Assembly (NCBI GenBank): GCA_023436945.1
Contig: JAEZHG010000176.1
Coordinates: forward strand, 1-6,225
Direction: 5' to 3'
DNA length: 6,225 nt
Source of the DNA: Pseudomonadota bacterium
GTDB taxonomy: Bacteria > Pseudomonadota > Alphaproteobacteria > Caulobacterales > Caulobacteraceae
Shown: piece after piece, positions 1 through 5,783 of the stretch
Numbering within the stretch: position 1 is the first letter of the stretch
How the letters are laid out: every line of letters starts with the position of its first letter
Made by a program: the position numbers and the translations under genes
Notes under the pieces: generated by a model
The model's input: only the letters and a program-made list of their open reading frames with translations
Told to the model about the DNA's origin: nothing
Databases searched by the model: none

Positions 1-243
1 ATCGGCGAGACCATGATCGTGACCATGGCCGCTGGCCTTGCCGCCAAGCTGACCCTGAACCCGCTGGAAACCGTCACGACCGTGACCGTCCAGATCGTGA
101 CCCTGCTGACGGGTGACCAGGAGTTCAACAGCCCGAAGACCCTTGCGGCCTTTGGTCTGGGTCTGACGCTGTTCGTCGTCACCCTGATCCTGAACGTTAT
201 CGCCATGCGTATCGTCGCAGCTTACCGTGAACAATATGACTGA
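1..243 (+). CDS. pstC: Phosphate ABC transporter permease PstC, C-terminal fragment
   Basis: This is the last 80 codons of an inner-membrane permease; the 5' part lies outside the window. The reading frame is open from base 1 and starts with IGETMIVTMAAG, matching the conserved Gly-Glu-Thr segment that follows the cytoplasmic EAA loop in PstC. A periplasmic-type loop (about residues 19-45 of the fragment) follows, then a hydrophobic helix (AAFGLGLTLFVVTLILNVIA) and a short charged tail ending at the TGA at 241-243. Residues LETVTTVTVQIVTLL fit the PstC region before the last helix. PstC pairs with PstA to form the phosphate channel of the PstSCAB importer. The stop overlaps the likely pstA start by 8 bases, suggesting translational coupling. 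Identity rests on the motif, the membrane topology and the neighbours pstA and pstB. Confidence 0.93.
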   Translation: MGETMIVTMAAGLAAKLTLNPLETVTTVTVQIVTLLTGDQEFNSPKTLAAFGLGLTLFVVTLILNVIAMRIVAAYREQYD

Positions 244-1528
244 CGCCGTTTCCAAATCCGGCGCAGTGAGCGCCCGCACGCAGAAGCTTCAGGCCCGCCT
301 GAAGCAGCGCTATGCCCGCGAAACCCGTTTCAAATGGTATGGCCGCAGTGCCATCGGCGTGGCTCTGGTGTTTCTGGCCGTTCTGCTGAGCAGCATCGTG
401 CTGCAAGGCTATACGGCCTTCTACAGCCACAGCGTCACCATGCCGCTGACCATGGACGAGACGCGCATCGACCGCGCCTATCCGCAAGGCACCAACTTCG
501 AGCTTCTGGCTGCCGAGCAGCAACTGGCCCGACTGGGTGTGGTGGACGAAGACGGCAGCAAGGCTGCTGCCATGCGCGTGCTGTTCTCGTCGGAACTGAA
601 ATACATCGCCGCCGACATGATCCGCAGCCAGCCTGCGCTGCTGGGCCAGACCGTTCCGGTCAACGCGCCGCTGTCGGACGATGCCGAGATGTATCTGAAG
701 GGCAAGATCAGCCGCGACACGCCCGAAGACCAGCGCCGCGTCAGCGACCAGCAGATGCAATGGCTGGACACGATGAAAGAGCAGGGCGTTATCCGCTCGC
801 ACTTCAGCACCGCCCTGTTCACCAAGGGTGACTCCACCCAACCGGAACTGGCAGGTCTGCTGGGGGCTGTGGTTGGATCGGCCCTGATGCTGGCTGTAAC
901 CGCACTGATCGCCATTCCGGTGGGCGTGTTCGCCGCCGTCTGGTTGGAAGAATACGCGCCGCGTAACCGCCTGACCGCCATCATCGAGGTGAACATCAAC
1001 AACCTCGCGGCTGTGCCGTCGATCGTTTACGGCCTGCTGGGTCTGGCCCTGTTCATCAACTTCCTGCACCTGCCGCGCGCCAGTCCGCTGGTCGGTGGTC
1101 TGGTACTGGCCCTGATGGCCCTGCCGACCATCATCATCGCCACCCGCTCGGCCTTGAAGGCTGTGCCGCCGTCGATCCGTGACGCGGCTCTGGCCATGGG
1201 GGCCAGCCGCACCCAGACCGTCTTTGGCCACGTGCTGCCGCTGGCCATGCCGGGTGTGATGACCGGTTCGATCATCGCCATGGCCCACGCCTTGGGCGAG
1301 ACCGCCCCGCTGCTACTGATCGGTATGATCAGCTTCGTGCCGGGCATCTCTGCGGCGATTGATGCACCGGCCGGTGCCCTGCCTTCGCTTATCTTTATCT
1401 GGGAGAATGCCTCGGAGCGCGCGTTCCATGAACGGACCGCTGCTGCAATCCTTGTTCTTCTCGCCTTCATGATCGTCATGAACGCCGCCGCAATCCTGTT
1501 GCGTCGTCGCTTCGAACGCCGGTGGTAA
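236..1528 (+). CDS. pstA: Phosphate ABC transporter permease PstA with DUF3333-type N-terminal extension
   Basis: PstA is the second channel subunit of the high-affinity phosphate importer in the inner membrane. From the ATG at 236 it has 430 residues, well above the roughly 280-300 of E. coli PstA. The extra length is a basic cytoplasmic N-terminus, a first membrane helix (about 38-58) and a soluble, probably periplasmic region (about 60-200). This matches the DUF3333 domain known at the N-terminus of alphaproteobacterial PstA. The permease core follows, with helices near 207-236, 255-278, 286-302, 342-365 and 400-421. The EAA loop, which contacts PstB, is at about 314-337 ([12 protein letters not shown], then HVLPLAMPG), followed by [10 protein letters not shown]. 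An in-frame GTG at 227 would add three residues. I prefer the ATG, although neither start has a clear Shine-Dalgarno; coupling to pstC may explain this. The gap to pstB is 5 bases. Confidence 0.95.
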   Translation: MTDAVSKSGAVSARTQKLQARLKQRYARETRFKWYGRSAIGVALVFLAVLLSSIVLQGYTAFYSHSVTMPLTMDETRIDRAYPQGTNFELLAAEQQLARLGVVDEDGSKAAAMRVLFSSELKYIAADMIRSQPALLGQTVPVNAPLSDDAEMYLKGKISRDTPEDQRRVSDQQMQWLDTMKEQGVIRSHFSTALFTKGDSTQPELAGLLGAVVGSALMLAVTALIAIPVGVFAAVWLEEYAPRNRLTAIIEVNINNLAAVPSIVYGLLGLALFINFLHLPRASPLVGGLVLALMALPTIIIATRSALKAVPPSIRDAALAMGASRTQTVFGHVLPLAMPGVMTGSIIAMAHALGETAPLLLIGMISFVPGISAAIDAPAGALPSLIFIWENASERAFHERTAAAILVLLAFMIVMNAAAILLRRRFERRW

Positions 1529-1533
1529 ATCGA

Positions 1534-2388
1534 ATGACTTCCAAGATTTTTCGCGCTCCAGAGGGCCTGTCCAGCGGCGGCTCTGTCTCTTCGGCCCCTA
1601 CGGTCGGTGAATCTGCACGTGCTCCGCTCGGCCCGATCAAGATCGCGGCCAAGGAGGTCAAGGTCTTCTACGGCGAGAAGCAGGCCCTGCACGGCGTCAG
1701 CCTCGACATCCCTGACAAGGCGGTCACCGCACTGATCGGTCCGTCGGGCTGTGGCAAGTCCACCTTCCTGCGCACCCTTAACCGTATGAACGACACGGTT
1801 CCGGGCGCGCGCGTCGAAGGCCGTATCGAAATGGACGGCATGGACATCAACGACAAGAAGGTCGATCCGGTCCTGCTGCGTGCACAGGTCGGCATGGTGT
1901 TCCAGAAGCCGAACCCGTTCCCGAAGTCGATCTTCGAGAACGTCGCCTATGGTCCCAAAATCCACGGTCTGGCCTCGTCCAAGTCGGAACTTGAGGATAT
2001 TGTCCAGTCGGCTCTGAAACGTGCCGGTCTGTGGGATGAGGTCGCCGACCGTCTGCACGCGCCGGGCACCGGCCTGTCGGGTGGCCAGCAGCAGCGTCTG
2101 GTCATCGCCCGCGCCATTGCGGTCGAGCCTGAAGTCATCCTGATGGACGAGCCGTGCTCGGCTCTGGACCCGATTGCGACCGCCAAGATCGAAGAGCTGA
2201 TCGACGAATTGCGCGAACGTTACTGCATCGTGATCGTCACCCACTCGATGGCGCAGGCTGCCCGCGTTTCGCAGCGCACGGCCTTCTTCCACATGGGTAA
2301 CATCGTCGAAACCGGCGACACCGAAGATATCTTCACCAACCCCCGCGAGCGTCGCACGCTCGACTATATCACTGGCCGTTTCGGCTAA
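1534..2388 (+). CDS. pstB: Phosphate ABC transporter ATP-binding protein PstB
   Basis: PstB is the cytoplasmic ATPase that powers phosphate import through PstC-PstA. It has 284 residues from the ATG at 1534. All ABC-ATPase motifs are intact: Walker [10 protein letters not shown] (69-77), Q-loop Gln124 in [10 protein letters not shown], signature LSGGQQQR (181-188), Walker B VILMDEP (201-207, catalytic Glu206), D-loop SALD (209-212) and switch His237. QKPNPFP and [12 protein letters not shown] are typical of PstB and separate it from other ABC ATPases. About 34 residues rich in Ser, Gly and Pro precede the first conserved strand ([12 protein letters not shown]), slightly longer than in E. coli PstB and probably disordered. 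An in-frame GTG at 1522 would overlap the pstA stop and add four residues. The ATG, 5 bases after that stop, is preferred. Confidence 0.97.
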   Translation: MTSKIFRAPEGLSSGGSVSSAPTVGESARAPLGPIKIAAKEVKVFYGEKQALHGVSLDIPDKAVTALIGPSGCGKSTFLRTLNRMNDTVPGARVEGRIEMDGMDINDKKVDPVLLRAQVGMVFQKPNPFPKSIFENVAYGPKIHGLASSKSELEDIVQSALKRAGLWDEVADRLHAPGTGLSGGQQQRLVIARAIAVEPEVILMDEPCSALDPIATAKIEELIDELRERYCIVIVTHSMAQAARVSQRTAFFHMGNIVETGDTEDIFTNPRERRTLDYITGRFG

Positions 2389-2395
2389 GGACGCC

Positions 2396-3142
2396 ATGAA
2401 CCAGCACACCGTCAAAGCCTATGGTGACGAGCTGAACCAGCTCACGGCCGAGGTCGTCCGCATGGGCGGCCTTGCCGAGGCACAGGTTGCAGACGCCATC
2501 GAGTCCGTGGCCCGCCGCGATGTGGCGCTGGCCAAGGCCGTGATCGAGCGTGACCTGAAGCTGGACACGCTGCACTACGATATCGAGAAGAAGGCGATCC
2601 GCCTGATCGCCCTTCGCCAGCCGGTGGCCAGCGACCTGCGCCGCACGCTGGGCGCCATCAAACTGGCGTCGGATCTGGAGCGCACGGGCGATCTGGCCAA
2701 GAACATCGCCAAACGGGCCCTGATCCTCGCCGAGGGCGAGCCGATGCAGCTGCTCACCCGCTCGATCGAGCGGATGGGCCGTCTGGTCTCTACCCGCCTT
2801 CGTGACGTTCTGGACGCCTACACCGCATCGGAAGTCGAGCGCGCCATGAGCGTGTGGCAGACCGACGACGAGGTGGACGAGCACTACAACGCGCTCTTCC
2901 GCGAGCTGCTGACCTATATGATGGGCGATCCGCGCACCATCACGGCCTGCACGCACCTGTTGTTCATGGCCAAGAACCTCGAACGTATCGGCGACCACGC
3001 AACCAACATTGCCGAGGCCGTCTATTACGAGATCACCGGCGAGGACATGCTGGGCGAGCGACCGCGTGCCGTTCCGGCTCCGGGCGAGGACAATGCGCCG
3101 ACGCCAACCCTCACAGGGTCGGACGAGCCTTCGTCTGACTGA
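2396..3142 (+). CDS. phoU: Phosphate signalling protein PhoU
   Basis: PhoU is a cytoplasmic, peripherally membrane-associated helical protein. It links the PstSCAB transporter to the PhoR kinase and keeps the Pho regulon off when phosphate is plentiful. The 248-residue product shows the family's duplicated three-helix structure, each half carrying the metal-binding signature: DLERTGD at 93-99 and NLERIGD at 194-200, both followed by an (A/T)xNIA segment. RQPVASDLRR (75-84) is also typical of the first half. After about residue 215 comes a tail of some 30 residues rich in Pro, Glu and Asp that is not part of the fold and is probably disordered. The ATG at 2396 has an AAGGA Shine-Dalgarno (about 2387-2391) overlapping the pstB stop and lies 7 bases after it. 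phoB follows after 39 bases. Confidence 0.96.
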   Translation: MNQHTVKAYGDELNQLTAEVVRMGGLAEAQVADAIESVARRDVALAKAVIERDLKLDTLHYDIEKKAIRLIALRQPVASDLRRTLGAIKLASDLERTGDLAKNIAKRALILAEGEPMQLLTRSIERMGRLVSTRLRDVLDAYTASEVERAMSVWQTDDEVDEHYNALFRELLTYMMGDPRTITACTHLLFMAKNLERIGDHATNIAEAVYYEITGEDMLGERPRAVPAPGEDNAPTPTLTGSDEPSSD

Positions 3143-3169
3143 CCGAAACTGAACTGACGCCTTCTAAGC

Positions 3170-3175
3170 GGAGAG
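3170..3175 (+). promoter_or_regulatory. Ribosome binding site that fixes the TTG start of phoB
   Basis: GGAGAG lies 6 bases before the TTG at 3182, a good Shine-Dalgarno distance. No in-frame ATG or GTG is placed upstream to give a better start. The first downstream ATG (3203) would remove the first beta strand of the receiver domain. The site therefore supports the rare TTG initiation codon. Confidence 0.75.
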
Positions 3176-3181
3176 CCAGAG

Positions 3182-3871
3182 TTGCAGCCCTATATTCTTG
3201 TGATGGAAGACGAGGACGCGCTGTCGACGCTCCTCCAATACAACCTTGAAAAAGAGGGCTACGAAGTTGCCGTAGCCCAGGATGGCGAGGAAGGCTGGCT
3301 GATGATCGAGGAGCGCCAGCCCGATCTGGTGCTTCTGGACTGGATGCTGCCCAAGCTCTCGGGCATCGAGGTTTGCCGCCGCATCCGCTCCAAGTCGGAA
3401 ACGCGCAATCTTCCGGTCATCATGCTGACCGCGCGCGGCGAGGAAACCGACCGCGTGCGCGGTCTGGATACCGGCGCGGACGACTATATGACCAAGCCCT
3501 TCTCGATGACGGAACTGACGGCGCGTATGCGTGCCGTTTTGCGCCGCATCCGTCCGGGTCTGGCCGATGACCGCGTGAACCACGCCGACATCATTATGGA
3601 CCGCGTCGCCCACCGCGTTTCGCGCGCGGGCAAGGAAATCCACCTCGGCCCGACCGAGTTCCGCCTGCTGGACCACTTCCTCAAGCATCCGGGTCGCGTG
3701 TTCAGCCGTGAACAGCTTCTGGACGCCGTCTGGGGCTCTGACGTCTATGTCGAGGCCCGCACCGTGGACGTGCACGTGGGCCGCCTTCGCAAGGCACTGA
3801 ACGTGGACGGGACGGTCAATCCGATCCGCACCGTCCGCTCGGCGGGCTATTCGCTGGACCTGAATAACTAG
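3182..3871 (+). CDS. phoB: Phosphate regulon response regulator PhoB (OmpR family)
   Basis: PhoB is a cytoplasmic response regulator. The PhoR kinase phosphorylates it in phosphate starvation, after which it binds Pho boxes and activates genes for phosphate acquisition. The product is 229 residues, the usual PhoB length. The receiver domain (about 3-122) has acidic Glu9 and Asp10, phosphoacceptor Asp53 in LLDWMLP, Thr83 in MLTARGEE and Lys105 in YMTKPFS. The winged-helix DNA-binding domain (about 129-227) shows LGPTEFRLLDHF, the VFSREQLLDAVWG segment, recognition-helix residues RTVDVHVGRLRKAL and a final IRTVRSAGYSLD hairpin. LDWMLP, LGPTEFRLL and RTVDVHVGRLRKAL are characteristic of PhoB among OmpR-family regulators. 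Translation begins at TTG. Co-location with pstCAB-phoU supports the name and implies autoregulation from the operon promoter, though phoB could also have its own promoter. Confidence 0.95.
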   Translation: MQPYILVMEDEDALSTLLQYNLEKEGYEVAVAQDGEEGWLMIEERQPDLVLLDWMLPKLSGIEVCRRIRSKSETRNLPVIMLTARGEETDRVRGLDTGADDYMTKPFSMTELTARMRAVLRRIRPGLADDRVNHADIIMDRVAHRVSRAGKEIHLGPTEFRLLDHFLKHPGRVFSREQLLDAVWGSDVYVEARTVDVHVGRLRKALNVDGTVNPIRTVRSAGYSLDLNN

Positions 3872-3892
3872 TCCGGTAAACGCCGGATACAA

Positions 3893-3932
3893 AAAGGGCG
3901 CTGTGGTTTTGAACCGCAGCGCCCTTTCTTTT
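3893..3932. terminator. Bidirectional intrinsic terminator between convergent phoB and hslO
   Basis: A 16-pair hairpin has arms 3893-3908 (AAAGGGCGCTGTGGTT) and 3912-3927 (AACCGCAGCGCCCTTT), a 3-base loop and a single T-G wobble. On the + strand a T-rich tail (3925-3932, interrupted by one C) follows the stem. On the - strand the A-run at 3891-3895 reads as five Ts. The position is 21 bases past the phoB stop and 3 bases past the hslO stop, as expected for one hairpin ending two converging transcripts. A smaller inverted repeat, TCCGG-6-CCGGA (3872-3887), sits just before it on the phoB side. Confidence 0.93.
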
Positions 3933-3935
3933 GGC

Positions 3936-4874
3936 TTAGTGCATCGCCCCTTGGGCGGGCACTTCGATCTCGGACGGATCGATCAGATAGTCCGTTGAGC
4001 AATATTCGCAGTTCGCGTGGATCTTGCCGTCGTCCTCGACCATGTCCGCGCGGTCTTCCTCGGGGAAGGACTGAAGCGCGGTGACGATACGGTCACGCGA
4101 GCAGCGGCACTGGGCGATCAGCGGGGTCGGGCCCTCCAGACGCACGCCGTCCTCGTGGAACAGGCGATAGAGCAGGGTCTCCGGCGTGATCGTCGGATCA
4201 ACCAGCTCGTCGTCGGTCAGGGTCGCGAACAGGGCGCGGGTGCGCTCCCACACTTCCTCGGTCGAGCCGCGGGCGTCATCGGCAGCGATGACCTGAATCA
4301 GCGCTCCGCCGGCGCGGTACTGGGTACCGGTGTCGGTGGTGATCTGGCCCAGCGCGAGGTTCACCTTGGTCGGGATCTGCTCGGACTGGACAAAATAGTG
4401 CTCGGCGCACGACGACAGGCTGTCACCCTCGATCGGGGTCAGGCCCTGGGTACGCTCGAAGTCAGGACCACGGTCCAGCGTCATGACAAAGACGCCCTTG
4501 CCAAGAAGGTCCTGTGCGCCCGGGTTTTCCTTGGTGTCGCACAGGGCGGTTAGTTCGCCTTCGTCATAGCGGCAGAAGCCACGCATGGTGCCATCGGTGC
4601 CATAGTCGGCCAGTACATAGCGCACGGGGCCATCGCCCTGTGCCTGAACCAGAAGGCGGCCTTCGAACTTCAGGGCCGAACCGACCAGCGCAGCCAGCGC
4701 GCAGGCTTCGCCCAGCAGGCGGGCTACCGGCAGCGGATAGTCGTGTGCGGACAGGATGGTGTTGATGGTATCGCCCATGCGGACCAGACGGCCACGCACA
4801 GGCCAGCCTTCGATCTGGAAGGCAGCAGCCAGATCGTCGTGAAGAACGGGGGCGGTGGCGGCGTGATCGGTCAC
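3936..4874 (-). CDS. hslO: Hsp33 redox-regulated molecular chaperone HslO
   Basis: Hsp33 is a cytoplasmic chaperone held inactive by a zinc-bound four-cysteine centre. Oxidation, usually with mild heat or bleach stress, forms disulfides, releases zinc and exposes a client-binding surface. The product has 312 residues, normal for the family. The N-terminal domain carries LLGEACALAALVGSALKF (53-70), RLLVQAQGDGPV (73-84) and DSLSSCAEHYFVQSEQIPT (151-169), all typical of Hsp33. The redox switch is complete: Cys256-x-Cys258, 30 residues, then Cys289-x-x-Cys292, the C-x-C and C-x-x-C pairs that bind zinc. I chose the GTG at 4874 because AGGA lies 6 bases upstream and homology-like sequence begins there. 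An ATG at 5012 would add 46 residues rich in Pro, His and Tyr that do not resemble Hsp33. The gene stands alone here and converges on phoB. Confidence 0.94.
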   Translation of the reverse strand: MTDHAATAPVLHDDLAAAFQIEGWPVRGRLVRMGDTINTILSAHDYPLPVARLLGEACALAALVGSALKFEGRLLVQAQGDGPVRYVLADYGTDGTMRGFCRYDEGELTALCDTKENPGAQDLLGKGVFVMTLDRGPDFERTQGLTPIEGDSLSSCAEHYFVQSEQIPTKVNLALGQITTDTGTQYRAGGALIQVIAADDARGSTEEVWERTRALFATLTDDELVDPTITPETLLYRLFHEDGVRLEGPTPLIAQCRCSRDRIVTALQSFPEEDRADMVEDDGKIHANCEYCSTDYLIDPSEIEVPAQGAMH

Positions 4875-4880
4875 TGGGGG

Positions 4881-4884
4881 TCCT
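4881..4884 (-). promoter_or_regulatory. Ribosome binding site for hslO supporting the GTG start
   Basis: On the minus strand AGGA (within CAGGA) lies 6 bases before the GTG at 4874. It favours this start over in-frame ATGs at 4991 and 5012, whose extra codons look like untranslated leader. Confidence 0.6.
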
Positions 4885-5022
4885 GAAAAGCAATAGTAAT
4901 CTTGAAGGCGCGGAACATAGGGATGGTCAGCGCCAAATGTAAGGGGAGGGGGATGCGCGGATTTGTGCTGTGGCCAATCGCCCTCACTCATGAGAGCGTG
5001 AGGCTTGGGCATTAGCGTTATG

Positions 5023-5047
5023 GGAACCCGATGTTCTTATAACCGCT
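5023..5047 (+). promoter_or_regulatory. Candidate EcfG/sigma-T-type general stress promoter
   Basis: GGAAC (5023-5027), a 16-base spacer, then CGCT (5044-5047). In alphaproteobacteria, general-stress sigma factors of the EcfG group recognise GGAAC with CGTT about 16-17 bases downstream, so this site matches the -35 element and spacing exactly and the -10 element at three of four bases. Transcription would start near 5054, giving a leader of about 34 bases with the ribosome binding site before the ATG at 5088. The element is short, so chance occurrence is possible. Confidence 0.45.
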
Positions 5048-5087
5048 CTTAACACCAGAAGCTGACAGCAAAGGGCGAAAGGTCGGT

Positions 5088-5660
5088 ATGCACAACGATT
5101 TCGATTTGCAGGATTTGGATCTGGTTGGAGAAATCCGCAAGCATCCGGGCATCATTGCCGGTGCAGTCGCCGTATTGGCCGGTATCGGTGTCGCCACCAT
5201 CCTGTTGAACCAACGCACAGGTCCGCGTCGCTATGAGGTGCTGATGGACCGTTTCGACCCGCGTGGCTGGGTGGATACGGACGCTCTGCGCGATAAACTG
5301 ACCTCTTTCGGCAGCCGCGTTCAGGACGATGCCAGCGACCTTGGCCACCGTGCCTCGGAACGCGCGCATGATCTGGGCGATCGCGCCTATGGTCTGGGCC
5401 AGAACCTGACCGACCGCGCGCGTGATTTCGCCGACAGCGCCCGTGACCGTTTCGATGAATGGCGTGACGGCCCGCGTCGCCGTCGCAAGTCGCGCCGCTA
5501 TGTGAAGAAGGCCCGTCGCGCCGCCGAGGATGCCCGCGACTACGCCAGCGACTTCGCCAAGGACCATGCCAAGGAGGGTTCGGCCCTTCTGGCAGTCGCT
5601 CTGATTGCGGCGGCCATCGGTGCGGTTGCGCTGGAACAGAAGCGCAAATCCGAAGAATAG
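5088..5660 (+). CDS. Hypothetical protein with two membrane segments and a long amphipathic helical region
   Basis: I do not recognise a characterised family. The 190-residue product has an acidic start (1-12), a hydrophobic helix (about 21-40) and a short charged link with FDPRGW (56-61). A long helical region rich in Asp, Arg and Ala follows (about 64-127), in which residues 82-130 divide into seven-residue units such as ASDLGHR, ASERAHD and LGDRAYG. Next are a strongly basic patch (128-144; 11 of 17 residues Arg or Lys), another Ala/Asp helix (145-163), a second hydrophobic helix (about 165-182) and a charged tail. There is no catalytic motif. The pattern recalls YtxH- or DUF883-like membrane-anchored helical proteins and apolipoprotein-like stress proteins, but this is resemblance only. 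AAAGG at 5078-5082 supports the ATG. The gene appears monocistronic, with its own upstream region and a terminator. Confidence 0.85.
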   Translation: MHNDFDLQDLDLVGEIRKHPGIIAGAVAVLAGIGVATILLNQRTGPRRYEVLMDRFDPRGWVDTDALRDKLTSFGSRVQDDASDLGHRASERAHDLGDRAYGLGQNLTDRARDFADSARDRFDEWRDGPRRRRKSRRYVKKARRAAEDARDYASDFAKDHAKEGSALLAVALIAAAIGAVALEQKRKSEE

Positions 5661-5720
5661 GGTTGGCCTGAATGTTCCCCGGATAGGTCGTCTGGGAAAC
5701 ATATTGGAAAAATCGTGCGG

Positions 5721-5746
5721 GAAGGGGGCTTTGCGGCCCCCTTTTC
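5721..5746 (+). terminator. Intrinsic terminator after the 190-residue membrane protein gene
   Basis: The hairpin has arms AAGGGGGC (5722-5729) and GCCCCCTT (5736-5743), a 6-base loop, and a short T-run (5742-5745) that partly belongs to the stem. It lies about 60 bases past the stop at 5660 and 38 bases before the next start. It probably separates the two genes transcriptionally. Confidence 0.8.
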
Positions 5747-5783
5747 ATTGCTGCAAGTGCGAAGGTGGAGTATCGGGCGGGGC

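Larger units (their letters stand above)
4875..5087. other. Divergent intergenic region between hslO and the 190-residue membrane protein gene
   Basis: This 213-base stretch is taken as non-coding once the hslO start is set at 4874. It must carry the promoters of both divergent genes. On the + strand it holds a candidate EcfG-type promoter (5023-5047) and an AAAGG ribosome binding site (5078-5082) 5 bases before the ATG at 5088. Near its middle are an 8-base palindrome, CTCATGAG (4987-4994), and an imperfect inverted repeat, CCTCAC/GTGAGG (4982-5003), possible operator-like elements with no assigned factor. I could not find a convincing housekeeping promoter for hslO. Confidence 0.6.

Noticed and set aside
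197..1288. Long antisense open frame (363 codons) opposite pstA
   Set aside because: It mirrors a well-supported permease gene. Its product is rich in His, Gln, Arg and Gly with no recognisable domain, as expected of a shadow frame in GC-biased coding DNA.
1027..2415. Long antisense open frame (462 codons) opposite pstA and pstB
   Set aside because: It spans two real genes and has no motif of its own. The PstB Walker A, signature and Walker B motifs lie on the other strand.
3143..3181. Pho box in the phoU-phoB gap
   Set aside because: The gap contains ACTGAACTGAC-like short repeats but not the two CTGTCAT-type half-sites with 11-base phasing. PhoB autoregulation is more likely to act upstream of the window.
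3164..3892. Antisense open frame opposite phoB (242 codons)
   Set aside because: The phoB frame carries all receiver and winged-helix residues. The antisense product is low-complexity and lacks a domain.
4914..4944. Minus-strand sigma-70-like promoter for hslO (CTTACA and TATGTT)
   Set aside because: The spacer is 19 bases and each hexamer matches at about four of six positions. This is too weak to list as a promoter.
4875..5012. 46-residue N-terminal extension of HslO from the ATG at 5012
   Set aside because: The extra residues do not resemble Hsp33, and a better Shine-Dalgarno serves the GTG at 4874. The stretch is more likely promoter and leader.
5049..5748. Antisense open frames opposite the 190-residue membrane protein gene
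   Set aside because: The + strand frame has a good ribosome binding site, two hydrophobic segments and a following terminator. The antisense frames run across that terminator and lack a plausible start context.
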